Position numbers and translations under genes: made by a program
Shown here: piece by piece, positions 1 through 8,819 of the stretch
How positions within the stretch are numbered: the first letter of the stretch is position 1
How the letters are laid out: each line of letters starts with the position of its first letter
Notes under the pieces: model-generated
Seen by the model: only the letters and a program-made list of their open reading frames with translations
The model's database searches: none
Told to the model about the DNA's origin: nothing
Source of the DNA: Pararobbsia alpina
GTDB taxonomy: Bacteria > Pseudomonadota > Gammaproteobacteria > Burkholderiales > Burkholderiaceae
Direction of reading: 5' to 3'
Assembly (NCBI RefSeq): GCF_902859895.1
Contig: NZ_CADIKM010000039.1
Location: forward strand, 1-38,018
DNA: 38,018 nucleotides

Positions 1-615
1 TCCTTTTTGAGGGGAGTGACGATCGTTCGCTCTGCAGGCCATCATTCGTCGACCGCAGAATGCGAAGCTCAACCGAGCGGCGAGGAGCCTGGAGGCAACT
101 CGCACCCATTCGGGGGCGCTCGGGTCTCAGAACAGTCGTCCTGGCGGATGCGGCGTGCGCCGCGAAAAAGATGCGGCGTGTCAAGGGAGCGCATATCGCG
201 TTCCCGTTCCCGCGAGTACAAGCTAAAGCAACTGACCAAGGCACGCCATCCTGCGTGTGCCTTTGAAATCTCTTCACGACGTCCTCGACGAAGCGGTCCA
301 GTCGCCTGGAATCAAACCCACGCGTGTCTGCGTTGCAATGATAGGGTTACGCAAAAAAGGGGAGCCAGCCGATCGAGAAGGAGGGGAAGGCCAGGCACGC
401 TCGGCGAAAAAAGTCAATTGTGACAATGGGCAATCGTTCCTTATCGGACACATGCTTGGTGTGTCGTAAATTTGGACGCTCGGCATTGGGCTTTCGTCTG
501 ACATTAACTCCGCCTTGGTATAAGCTGATTTTTCGTCCCTGGCCGTCTAGGACTCGTCTAAAGGTGGCCATTCCGGCGGAGCGAGCGAAGCCGATCGAGG
601 AGGCATCAGGCGATC
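1..615. other. No recognisable gene
   Basis: Short open frames exist on both strands, but none shows a recognisable family, and they overlap in conflicting frames. The last frame on the plus strand overlaps the start of the following kinase gene by 14 bases. It may be the tail of a lost gene, but nothing in it is diagnostic. A GAGGAGG stretch at 597-603 could serve as the ribosome binding site of the kinase start at 616, with a long spacing. Confidence 0.5.
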
Positions 616-2204
616 ATGCAAGCACGTGATTTTCATCTGGACGCCCGGCCGCTCCTAGACGCCTTCCAATTACATCTCGGCGAGAACTCACCCGGCATTT
701 GCGTGGGGTTGGTGGAACTTTTGCCGGAAGCTGTGTACTGCTGCGACCCGACCGGACGCATCACCGTCTACAACTCCGCTGCGAGCGATTTGTGGGGACG
801 GGCTCCGGGTCCGGGCAAAGCGATTTTCTGCGGCTCGTTCAAACTGCTTTTCGCCGACGGCACGCCCCTGAACCACGACAAATGTCCGACGTGCCTTGCG
901 CTCAGAAGGGGGCGCGATGTCGGCTCGGTGGAAGCCATGCTCGAACGCCCAGACGGCACCCGTCGGAATATCGTCATGCACCCGCGATTGGTTCGCGACC
1001 GCGACGGTCGTGTCGTGGGGGCAGTCAACGTGTTGATCGACCTCACTGAGCGCAAGAAACTAGAGAGCAAGCTCGCCGGGGAGAGCCAGCGCAAGGACGA
1101 ATTCCTCGCGCTGCTGGCCCAGAGCTTCGCAATCCGCTTGCACCCATCCGTTCTGCAGTCGAATTGTTCGACAGGGGGGCGGATGCCGCGCAAGCGGTGA
1201 AGATCATTCGCCGGCAGGTACAGCAACTGAGCCGGCTGATCAGCGATCTGCTGGATGCCGCGCGAATTTCGCGCGGAAAGCTGGTCATCCAACGAGACAC
1301 TGTGCCGCCTCTCGCAAGTCATTTCCAATGCTGCCGATGTCGCCGCGCCGCTCATCTCACAACACCACATCCGCCTAACTGTCGAGCATCCCATAGGCGA
1401 TCCCTACGTCGACTGCGACCCGGTCCGGTTCGCACAAATGGTTGACAACCTCTTGCACAACGCCTGCAAATTCACACCTTCGGGAGGCTAGATCACTTTA
1501 AGCGCCGAGGTCGATGGACGCGAGCTTCAGGTGCGGGTCAAGGATACGGGCATCGGCATAGAAGCAGGGGCGCTGGCTGGCATTCGAACTGTTTTCCCAG
1601 TCTGCGAACGGACGAAGTCATCGGGAGGGAGGTCTTGGCATCGGGCTTTCGGTGGTCAGGGAACTGGCGGGGGCGCATGGAGGCACCGTATCTGTCCGCA
1701 GCGATGGGCCAGGAAGGGGAAGACACGTTTACGCTAATGCTTCCGATTGTTGTCCCGCGTCCGAGGACTGACTCGCCGGAAAACGCAGCGTTTCCTCGCG
1801 CGATGACGGGGATCAAGGTCCTGGTAGTTGACGACAACGGCGACGCCGCCGATGCGATGCAAATGCTCCTCAGCCATTTTGGCCATGATGCTTCTGCGGC
1901 ACACAGCGGGCCGGCGGCGTTGGCATTGTTGGCGCAGGGCACACCGCGGGCCATTATCATCGACCTGCGCACGCCGGGCATGGACGGTTTTGAACTGGCG
2001 CGGTGCATACGGGAGCGCGCGTCATTGCGATCGGTCGTGCTCATTGCACTCTCGGGCTATGGTCAGTTGGATGACATAAAGCGCTCGCGAGAAGCCGGCT
2101 TTGAACACCATCTGATAAAGCCGGCGGACCCCGCAGCGCTCCTCGCTTTGCTTGACTCCCTGAAACCATTGCGTCCGCAAGGGCAGGCGATACCAATGAC
2201 CTGA
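616..2204 (+). pseudogene. Hybrid sensor histidine kinase (PAS-HisKA-HATPase-receiver), broken
   Basis: Read across frames, this is a complete hybrid two-component kinase. A PAS domain (about 700-1050) ends in the usual DLTERK linker. It is followed by HisKA, then HATPase_c with N box (VDNLLHNACKFTPSGG), G1 (DTGIGIE) and G2 (GLGIGLSVV). A receiver begins at 1803 with the acidic pair (VVDDN), phosphoacceptor region (IIDLRTPGMDG), ALSGYG and KPAD. Lesions seen: a one-base deletion at 1121/1122 inside the phosphoacceptor His codon (expected LLAHELRNP, observed LLAQSF); a +1 shift near 1305; an in-frame TAG at 1489-1491 where CAG is expected; a two-base loss near 1583; and another shift near 1715. 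The receiver alone stays open. Such kinases signal to partner regulators from the cytoplasm or membrane; no transmembrane segment is seen. Multiple sequencing errors are possible, but five lesions in one gene favour real decay. Confidence 0.85.
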
Positions 2205-2253
2205 CCGAGCGGTTAGAATTGGAGCGGCCCACGACCGGGCGCGGGGCTGCCTG
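1736..2253 (+). repeat. Direct repeat, copy 1 (receiver end of kinase and downstream spacer)
   Basis: This stretch is repeated in the same orientation at about 6229-6784. By hand alignment of the first roughly 175 bases (1738 on, against 6231 on) I count about 8 mismatches, near 95% identity. The match continues past the stop codon into the spacer. Copy 1 lacks a 64-base segment present in copy 2 at 6671-6734, and copy 2 lacks 10 bases near 6402. The repeat flanks the hydrolase and maltokinase genes. Confidence 0.85.
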
Positions 2254-2261
2254 AGCGCGGC

Positions 2262-2348
2262 GTTCACAAATTTGTCGAGTAGTGTCGATTTCGCCTAGTC
2301 CACGCGTCGCCTCCGCATTCATGCCGACCAGTTGGAGCGGCAACTACG
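2262..2348 (-). pseudogene. Fused remnants of a UDP-glucuronate decarboxylase gene and a GT4 gene
   Basis: Bases 2262-2288 match 7004-7030, inside the decarboxylase gene, at about 24 of 27 positions. Bases 2288-2348 match 8199-8260, inside the GT4 gene. The minus-strand peptide here (PLQLVGMNAEATRGLGEI) parallels PLDLVGINAEVVGGLGEI of the intact GT4. The two fragments are in the same order and orientation as the intact genes, with everything between them deleted. They follow repeat copy 1 just as the intact genes follow copy 2, so they look like the remains of a duplicated block. Confidence 0.75.
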
Positions 2349-3106
2349 AAGATGACTGTTGTCTCGCTCGGCGCGCTCACCGCAACCTTGAGCCGTGCTG
2401 CTCGATTGCGTGTCCGTCGTATTAATGGAATCCCGATAAGTTCTTTGGCTCGGCGGGCCGCTTCACGCATACCGCTTCATTGTTGATTAACGCGACGAGG
2501 CGACCGCTCAGCGTCTGGACACTCTCGAAGCTATATAGGCTGTTTCGCTGCCGAACCATCATGAGTTGCGTCGATGTCTGTCCGAAGGGATTGAATCCCG
2601 CACGCGCCCATCGGTCAGACACGGCCAATGCTTTCGGGAAGAGCGGTTTGAACATCGCCCGCTCCGGGATTTTCCAATGGTCCGTCGTTTATAGACGCTC
2701 TGGTGGACCCGAATCTTCGATGACGCTGGCCTCAGATTGCATATATGACACGTATGCGTTGTATAAGGCGCGTTGCACCTGGCAGTGCGCCGAAGAGGCA
2801 GAACTCAAGATTTGCACAAGGGCGTGGGCTGGTTGCAGTCGCTGCTATCCGCTGGTCTTTGTCGATGAATGGATGCGCGTGGTTGTCAGGGCTCGCTGGG
2901 GCAACCGACTGCGTCGGATTGATGGCGTCGCGCGGCGCTGCTCCATCCACGGCGCGGCACGATCGTTGCGCGAAAAAATGAGAAACCCATGTTTAGTCGC
3001 GCGGATCAGCGCAGACAAAGCCATTGGGCACTCACACGCGGGGGCAGGGCGGCCGATTTTCTCCCGACGTTGGTCGTCCTTCCGCCTAGCCATTTGTGGA
3101 GAAGTC
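2349..3106. other. Long spacer, no recognisable gene
   Basis: An open frame runs through this stretch into the hydrolase gene, but the residues before 3107 resemble no family and contain many Arg and Cys residues, as non-coding GC-rich frames do. A minus-strand frame at 2422-2655 is also unrecognised. The region probably holds decayed sequence plus the promoter of the hydrolase-maltokinase pair; I cannot assign a promoter. Confidence 0.5.
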
Positions 3107-4240
3107 ATGCGCCGCTCTTTCAACAAAGTTGCTGTATCCACCAAGATGATCGGAGCGCTCGCGGCCGCCACGGCTACCGCCGCCATCAGTGCGCTATGGG
3201 TCGAACATCGTGCCCGTAAAGCCGAACGCGACAACCCGCCAGACGGCCTCTTCGTCGAAGTCGACGGTGTACCGCTTCATTACGTCGACAAAGGCGAAGG
3301 GCCCCCCGTGGTGCTTCTGCACGGAAACGCCGTGCTGCTGCAGGATTTTATTGCCAGCGGGTTAATCGACCGATTGGCTGAGCGGCACCGCGTGATCGCC
3401 TTCGACCGCCCGGGTTTCGGCTACAGCGGCCGACCCCGCGACCGGCTGTGGACCGCCCAAGCCCAGGCAGCATTGATACAACGGGCACTCGTGCAAATTG
3501 GCGTTGAGCAACCCGTCGTGCTCGGACATTCATGGGGCGCTCTTGTCGCACTGGGTATGGCAGATCGCGCCGCCACAGACGTGCGCGGCCTCGTGCTGAT
3601 CTCCGGTTACTACTATCCGACCGCACGCGCAGATGTAGCGCTTGCTGCGCCGGCAGCGCTCCCTATCGTTGGTGACGTCCTGCGTTATACGGTTTCGCCG
3701 TTGACCGGCCGCCTGTTGCTGAAGCGCACCGTGCAAGCGATGTTCGCCCCGGCACCCGTGCCAGGTAACTTCTTTGAGTCTGTCAAGCGTGAATTGGTGC
3801 TCCGTCCAGTGCAAATCAGAGCTCAGGCCGAGGATGCCGCGTTCATGATCCCGGCCGCCGCACATTTCAAGTCCCGTTATTGGAACCTCCAGATGCGAGT
3901 CAGTATTTTTGCAGGCGCGGATGACAAGGTGATCGATCCGGATTCGAATTCAGTCCGGCTGCATCGGGCAATCCCCCATAGCACGCTTGTCGTAGCACCA
4001 GGCGCCGGCCACATGGTGCATTACGCGATCCCCGCTGAAATCGTCGAAGCGATTGACGTAATGAGCGCGCAATTGTTGCGAGGGCCCGGTGATAGCGATG
4101 CCGCCATCTGCGAGACGTCGGCGACAGTGGAAAAGTTGCCAGTTCCGGCGGAGGCAAAACTTGCAGCCGCACTCGCTCGCAGTTCCTCGGGCAGTAATTC
4201 GAAGGGGGACAGCGCGACGGCGGGCAAGAGGTTGGCATAG
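3107..4240 (+). CDS. Membrane-anchored alpha/beta-hydrolase
   Basis: This 377-residue protein has an N-terminal hydrophobic segment (about residues 14-31), likely a signal anchor, then an alpha/beta-hydrolase fold. It carries the oxyanion-loop motif HGN (72-74), nucleophile elbow GHSWG (Ser142), acid region GADD (Asp272/273) and catalytic His302 in GAGH, so the triad is complete. The last 50 residues are Ala/Ser-rich and probably disordered. The start at 3107 is preferred over an upstream extension because GGAG lies eight bases before it and homology begins there. The substrate is unknown; the fold covers esterases, epoxide hydrolases and haloperoxidase-like enzymes. The stop is only 15 bases before the maltokinase start, so the two are probably co-transcribed. 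No functional link between them is known to me. Confidence 0.85.
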   Translation: MRRSFNKVAVSTKMIGALAAATATAAISALWVEHRARKAERDNPPDGLFVEVDGVPLHYVDKGEGPPVVLLHGNAVLLQDFIASGLIDRLAERHRVIAFDRPGFGYSGRPRDRLWTAQAQAALIQRALVQIGVEQPVVLGHSWGALVALGMADRAATDVRGLVLISGYYYPTARADVALAAPAALPIVGDVLRYTVSPLTGRLLLKRTVQAMFAPAPVPGNFFESVKRELVLRPVQIRAQAEDAAFMIPAAAHFKSRYWNLQMRVSIFAGADDKVIDPDSNSVRLHRAIPHSTLVVAPGAGHMVHYAIPAEIVEAIDVMSAQLLRGPGDSDAAICETSATVEKLPVPAEAKLAAALARSSSGSNSKGDSATAGKRLA

Positions 4241-4255
4241 CCAATAGAGGCAAAC

Positions 4256-5941
4256 GTGAACGCTGAAACGCCGGACAGGGGAAAACCGGGCAACACGCGC
4301 GTCGAGCCGAACGACGACATGCTGGGAGCACAGGAACTGCCTACCGGGAGTGGGTCGCCAGCCTCTCGCGTTGTATGTCCCGCGCGCGAGGAGATTTCTT
4401 CGCTTCAATCTGTGGTGTGGGAAGCGTACCTTGGCCAGCGCCGGTGGTTTGCGTGTAAACACCAGCAGCGCAGCGCGGTGCAGCTCGCCGTATATGCGCG
4501 TGCTGATGTTGCTGGATTTGCGTTTGCCGAATTCGAAGTACTGCTGCCCCACGAAGCGGAACGCTACTTTCTGCCGCTTTCAGTTGTGCCGGACCTCAGC
4601 GACGTCCCGGAGTCGCATCCGGAGCAGGCGATTGCGCGACTCGACCGGCACGACCACGCCGCCGGCGGTCTTCTTGTCGACGCGTTCGCCGTCCCAGAAT
4701 TTTCGTGGGGTCTGCTGGCGATGCTGAAAGATCATACGGTTCTCGAAACGCCCGATGCAGGCGAAATTGTTTTCAGGCCAACAGACCGACTCGACACACT
4801 CGACCTCGGTGAACGCGAGCTGTCGTGCATCCGCTGGCTGTCGGCTGAACAGAGCAACAGCTCTCTGGTAATTGACGAGAAGGTAGTCCTGAAGCTGGTG
4901 AGGCGTGTGGTGGGGGGGACTCATCCAGAGGCGGAAATGACGCGCTATCTGACGGCGCACGGTTATACCCACGCCGGTCCGTTGGTCGGCGAAGTCGTGC
5001 GCGTGGATACCGAAGGTGCGCCCCACACGCTTTGTATCCTGCAGGGCTTTATTCCCAATGAAGGCGACGCCTGGAGCTTGTCGCTTGCCCATATGCGACA
5101 AGCCGTAGAAGATGCCCGGCGCGACGATGAGGTGGTGGACCGCAATTGTCCCGAAGCTCTACAAAGTCGTATGGACGCCTATTGCCAGCTTTCGGCGAAC
5201 ATCGGCCGTCGCTTGGGGGAGCTTCACGCCGTGCTCGCTTCGCCTACAGAAGAAGAGGCCTTTTCGCCGCAAACGGCCACCGACGAGGACGTGGCTTCCT
5301 GGACGAGTGGAACTGTCGAGCTGATCCGCTCAGCTCTCGATATCCTCGGCAGTCGGCTCGATACGCTGAATGATGCCGACCGCGCGCTAGCCAGGAGTCT
5401 GCTGGAGCGGCGTACGGCAGTGTTGGACCACGTGCGCGCTGTTTCGCCCGTAGGCGTCGCCCCACTCTGTTTTCGCATCCATGGCGATCTTCATCTCGGT
5501 CAGGTACTAATCGCTGACGGCGACGCTTACCTGATCGACTTCGAGGGCGAACCCGGGAGGACCCTTGAAGAGCGACGGAAGAAAGCCAGCCCGCTACGGG
5601 ATATTGCTGGCATGCTGCGGTCTCTGCGCTATGCGAGCGCAACGGTAGGCGCTGAGTTCGCGGGCCATGGCGAGCGCCTCGACGAAGACGTGTCGGAAAT
5701 ACTTGAAAACTTCTATGTGCACGCAGAGGCCGCTTTTTTGTCGGCATATCACGACGCGCTCGCCATCGCACAGCTCAATGTCGCCGGTGACGAGCAAACC
5801 TTTTCGGTGTTGCTCAGGCTTTTTATGCTTGAGAAAGCGGCTTATGAGATCCGGTACGAAGTGGCCAATCGGCCGGAATGGATCGGAGTGCCGCTGCGTG
5901 GCCTCAGCGAACTGGTGGACCAGAGTCTCGCCAAGCCTTAA
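4256..5941 (+). CDS. mak: Maltokinase (Mak/Pep2-type), stand-alone
   Basis: The 561-residue product belongs to the maltokinase family, which phosphorylates maltose to maltose 1-phosphate with ATP to feed GlgE alpha-glucan synthesis. Visible motifs: the family N-terminal cap with the QRRWFACK stretch (61-68), a candidate ATP-binding Lys213, the Brenner-type catalytic loop HGDLHLGQVL (409-418), the metal-binding IDFEGEP (427-433), and SPLRDIAGMLRS (445-456). In many proteobacteria this domain is the C-terminal half of a TreS-Mak fusion. Here no trehalose synthase domain precedes it, only about 45 low-complexity residues. The start is GTG at 4256 with AGAGG just upstream. GlgE, GlgB and TreS are absent from the window, so the maltose 1-phosphate pathway must be completed elsewhere, if at all. 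All kinase motifs look intact. Confidence 0.87.
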   Translation: MNAETPDRGKPGNTRVEPNDDMLGAQELPTGSGSPASRVVCPAREEISSLQSVVWEAYLGQRRWFACKHQQRSAVQLAVYARADVAGFAFAEFEVLLPHEAERYFLPLSVVPDLSDVPESHPEQAIARLDRHDHAAGGLLVDAFAVPEFSWGLLAMLKDHTVLETPDAGEIVFRPTDRLDTLDLGERELSCIRWLSAEQSNSSLVIDEKVVLKLVRRVVGGTHPEAEMTRYLTAHGYTHAGPLVGEVVRVDTEGAPHTLCILQGFIPNEGDAWSLSLAHMRQAVEDARRDDEVVDRNCPEALQSRMDAYCQLSANIGRRLGELHAVLASPTEEEAFSPQTATDEDVASWTSGTVELIRSALDILGSRLDTLNDADRALARSLLERRTAVLDHVRAVSPVGVAPLCFRIHGDLHLGQVLIADGDAYLIDFEGEPGRTLEERRKKASPLRDIAGMLRSLRYASATVGAEFAGHGERLDEDVSEILENFYVHAEAAFLSAYHDALAIAQLNVAGDEQTFSVLLRLFMLEKAAYEIRYEVANRPEWIGVPLRGLSELVDQSLAKP

Positions 5942-6026
5942 CGATCCGCCCTCTTGGTGTCGCTTCTTGTCTCGTGAATGAACAAGCATTCGTCCGCGGT
6001 GTGCGCCAACGGGGAATCGGTTCTAA

Positions 6027-6059
6027 CCTCAAAAACTACTGACGTGGACTTTTTTGAGG
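6027..6059 (+). terminator. A/T-rich hairpin downstream of maltokinase
   Basis: CCTCAAAAA (6027-6035) pairs perfectly with TTTTTGAGG (6051-6059) around a 15-base loop, about 90 bases after the maltokinase stop. The stem is short on G and C, and its own 3' arm supplies the T tract, so termination on the plus strand is possible but not certain. Confidence 0.35.
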
Positions 6060-6202
6060 CCACGCATTGTGAAAGCTGAGACGGCTGCATTTGCGTTTTT
6101 GGTGCTACCGAGTTCATTTGCCGGCGTCTGCGCGGCAGGCGACGCGCCCCCCTCGCTGTGGTATGGGCAGGACTCTTGCCAACAATCTCGATCTGCTGAG
6201 CC

Positions 6203-6696
6203 GGGAAGGGATCTGACCTGCGTTTACGGTAATGCTTCCGCTTGTTGTCCCGCGTCCGCGGACTGACTCGCCGGAAAACGCAGCGTTTCCTCGCGCGATG
6301 ACGGGGATGAAGGTCCTGGTAGTTGACGACAACGCCGACGCCGCCGATGCGATGCAAATGGTCTTCAGCCATTTTGGCCATGATGCTTCTGCGGCACCTA
6401 GCGGGCGGCATTGTTGGCGCAGGGCACACCGCGGGCCATTATCATCGACCTGCGCATGCCGGGCACGGACGGTTTTGAACTGGCGCGGTGCATACGGGAG
6501 CGCGCGTCATTGCAATCGGTCGTTGCTCATCGCGCTCTCGGGCTATGGTCAGGTGGATGACATAAAGCGCTGGCGACAAGCCGGCTTTGAACACAGTCTG
6601 ATAAAGCCGGCGGACCCCGCGGCGCTCCTCGCTTTGCTTGACTCCCTGAAACCATTGCGTCCGCGAGGGCCGTACTTGTGTGCGGTTAGTTGGTAG
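6203..6696 (+). pseudogene. Receiver-domain fragment, copy 2 of the kinase C-terminus
   Basis: This is the second copy of the receiver and its upstream linker, starting inside what was the ATPase/receiver junction. VVDDN and the C-terminal ALSGYG and KPAD motifs are readable. Relative to copy 1, ten bases are missing near 6402 and one base is gained near 6523. The roughly 40 residues between these points are therefore out of frame, and they include the phosphoacceptor Asp (IIDLRMPG is visible only in another frame). The frame resumes afterwards, so an open frame from 6232 to 6696 survives but cannot encode a working receiver. The kinase part is absent upstream. The decay pattern differs from copy 1, so the lesions arose after duplication. 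Confidence 0.8.
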
Positions 6697-6784
6697 AGCG
6701 ACTGTCTCCCGCTGCGCGGTCATCTCCTACTCGGCAGGCGATACCAATGATCTGACCGAGCGGCTAGAATTGAGCGGCCCACAA
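6229..6784 (+). repeat. Direct repeat, copy 2
   Basis: This is the same-orientation counterpart of the repeat at 1736-2253. It includes the receiver fragment and the spacer to the decarboxylase gene, and carries the extra 64-base segment at 6671-6734. The shared sequence ends close to the 3' end of the minus-strand decarboxylase gene. Confidence 0.85.
6671..6734. other. 64-base segment present in only one repeat copy
   Basis: The flanks of this segment join seamlessly in copy 1, so it is either an insertion here or a deletion there. It contains TAGTTGGTAGAGCGACTG, which resembles the D-arm and anticodon-arm entry of a tRNA. No acceptor stem or T-arm can be drawn, so I do not call a tRNA. Confidence 0.45.
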
Positions 6785-6800
6785 CCGAGCGGGGGGCTGC

Positions 6801-7784
6801 CTAGAGAGCGGCGGCACTCTGCAAGTCGGAGATTTGCCGACGAGCCCGCCGAAAATAGTCGGCCGTTCGCAGCAATCCTTCGGCGAGTCCAATACGCGGT
6901 TTCCAGTCCAACAGATCGCGTGCGAGCGCGACATCGGGCTGCCTATGCCACGGATCATCAGTAGGCAGAGGTCTGAATGCGATCTCCGAGTTGGATCCGA
7001 CCAGTTCAGAAATTTGTCGAGCAATGTCGAGCATTGATACTTCAAAAGGGTTGCCGAGGTTGATGGGGCCAGTGACTTCGTCCGCCGATTCCATCAGCCG
7101 AACGAATGCGTCGATCATGTCGTCGACATAGCAGAATGAACGCGTCTGCGACCCATTCCCGTAAACTGTGATCGGTTCGCCACGAAGCGCCTGCATGAAG
7201 AAGTTCGAGACCACGCGTCCGTCATCAGGATGCATGCGCGGGCCGTAAGTATTAAATATTCTCGCAATCTTGATCGACAAACCGTGCTGGCGTCGATAGT
7301 CGACGAACAGCGTCTCGGCACAGCGCTTGCCTTCGTCATAACAGGAGCGCGGCCCGATCGGGTTGACGTGTCCCCAGTAGTCTTCACGCTGTGGATGCAC
7401 GCGCGCGTCGCCATAGACTTCACTGCTCGAGGCCTGGAAAATCCGCGCTTTCACACGCTTGGCGAGCCCGAGCATATTGATTGCACCATGGACACTGGTC
7501 TTGGTAGTCTGGACCGGGTCGAGTTGGTAATGAACGGGCGATGCCGGGCAAGCGAGGTTATAGATTTGATCGACCTCGACATAGAGTGGAAAAGTGATGT
7601 CGTGGCGCATCACCTCGAAATTCTGGCAGTCGAGTAGGTGTGCAATATTGTCTTTCGTTCCCGTATAGAAATTGTCGGCGCATAGAACGTCGTGGCCGAG
7701 TGCGACGAGTCTTTCGCAGAGATGCGAGCCGAGAAAGCCGGCTCCGCCGGTCACGAGGATGCGTTTGCGGTACATTTCTTTCAT
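6801..7784 (-). CDS. uxs: UDP-glucuronate decarboxylase (UDP-xylose synthase)
   Basis: The 327-residue protein is an extended short-chain dehydrogenase. It has the NAD-binding motif TGGAGFLG (12-19), the ASSSEVYG strand (118-125) and the catalytic Tyr149/Lys153 pair in SCYDEGK. The stretch [18 protein letters not shown] is typical of UDP-xylose synthases, which oxidise and decarboxylate UDP-glucuronate to UDP-xylose in the cytosol. The start at 7784 is chosen because GAGG lies about eight bases upstream; a longer frame to 7838 lacks such a site. It is the last gene of the leftward glycan operon, 75 bases after the GT4 gene, and would supply the xylose donor for one of the glycosyltransferases. 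A related activity (for example UDP-arabinose routes) cannot be excluded by eye. Confidence 0.9.
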   Translation of the reverse strand: MKEMYRKRILVTGGAGFLGSHLCERLVALGHDVLCADNFYTGTKDNIAHLLDCQNFEVMRHDITFPLYVEVDQIYNLACPASPVHYQLDPVQTTKTSVHGAINMLGLAKRVKARIFQASSSEVYGDARVHPQREDYWGHVNPIGPRSCYDEGKRCAETLFVDYRRQHGLSIKIARIFNTYGPRMHPDDGRVVSNFFMQALRGEPITVYGNGSQTRSFCYVDDMIDAFVRLMESADEVTGPINLGNPFEVSMLDIARQISELVGSNSEIAFRPLPTDDPWHRQPDVALARDLLDWKPRIGLAEGLLRTADYFRRARRQISDLQSAAAL

Positions 7785-7859
7785 GGTGGTGCCTCGTAGA
7801 TGATTCAGGGCAAGCGCGCAACAGACTCCAGGTAGCATGCCTTCGTCTCTCGCTCCGGT

Positions 7860-8819
7860 TCAACGTGCAACGGCGTTCAATGTCTCTGTCCACTCGTGCG
7901 CAAAACGCTCTATTCCGAATCGTTCGATCGCAATGCGACGTGCGCCCTCGCCCAGGCGGCGAGCCTCTACGGGGTCGTCGAGCAAGTTGCGCATAGCATC
8001 TACGAGGGTATCGACGTTCGTGTCGATGTAGCCGCTCTCGCCGTTGCGAATGACTGTCGCGAGTTCGGTAGTCGCAAGGCCCACAATTGGCATACCGATC
8101 GTCATGGCTTCAACGATGGCGAGACCGAGGCTAGTCCAGCGAATCGGATTGAAGAAAAAGCGATACCGCGCGCAGAACGCGGCGAGAGCGGGGTTGGGAA
8201 TTTCGCCGAGTCCACCCACCACCTCCGCGTTGATGCCGACGAGATCGAGCGGCAACTGCGCTCGGACGTCGGCATACACGTCACTGCCAAGCCGGCGGCC
8301 GCGTTTGCTAAGGTTATTGATAACAACTACGCCGCGCCCGAGCTCGCCGCTGTATCGAACGTTGCGAGGAACCAATACCCCGTGCTCGATGACGCGCGTA
8401 GGGGTGGACCCGCAATCCCACATCAACTGGTTGAAGTGGGTGACATGTACGATCAGCGTATCCGCATCCTGGACCCAATGGCGCTGTTCGAACGGCTGGT
8501 GCTGCGGCGGATCATGTTCGATATAGACGCGCGGTAGGCGCCGCTGCGTGTCGGTTAGAAGCGTGAGGCGGTCGTTATCCCAGTGGTGCCGATGCTGGTA
8601 CAGGATGACATCGAATTCGTGTAGGGCCACGTCCTCGGCGCGAACCTCATAAAGATTGCTACCCCACGGCAGCGCGCCGGCCGCGCCCGCGTATCCAGGT
8701 GGAAAGCCGGGGCGAGTCACAATATGAAACTCGTGCTGAGCTTGGGTGAGATAGTAGAGGTAGTTGCCGTGCACATGCCAGGTCAGCACACGCAGACGCC
8801 GCGGAGGATTCTGAGTCAT
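7860..8819 (-). CDS. Glycosyltransferase, GT4-like
   Basis: This 319-residue GT-B-fold protein has the GT4 donor-binding signature LGLAIVEAM (231-239, Glu237) followed by GMPIVGLATTE. The N-terminal half is short for GT4 and contains an unusual His/Trp-rich stretch (YQHRHHW, EHDPPQH). It probably transfers a sugar from a nucleotide-sugar donor to a glycan acceptor at the cytosolic face of the membrane; donor and acceptor are unknown. Its ATG overlaps the stop of the preceding GT9 gene as ATGA at 8816-8819, implying translational coupling. A 60-base internal segment of this gene also survives as a remnant at 2288-2348. Confidence 0.83.
   Translation of the reverse strand: MTQNPPRRLRVLTWHVHGNYLYYLTQAQHEFHIVTRPGFPPGYAGAAGALPWGSNLYEVRAEDVALHEFDVILYQHRHHWDNDRLTLLTDTQRRLPRVYIEHDPPQHQPFEQRHWVQDADTLIVHVTHFNQLMWDCGSTPTRVIEHGVLVPRNVRYSGELGRGVVVINNLSKRGRRLGSDVYADVRAQLPLDLVGINAEVVGGLGEIPNPALAAFCARYRFFFNPIRWTSLGLAIVEAMTIGMPIVGLATTELATVIRNGESGYIDTNVDTLVDAMRNLLDDPVEARRLGEGARRIAIERFGIERFAHEWTETLNAVAR

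Noticed and set aside
2480-3106. Upstream in-frame extension of the alpha/beta-hydrolase
   Set aside because: The extra 209 residues resemble no protein, and a good ribosome binding site and signal anchor occur at 3107.
6682-6710. Possible tRNA gene
   Set aside because: Only a D-arm-like string is present; no acceptor stem, T-arm or full cloverleaf can be formed.
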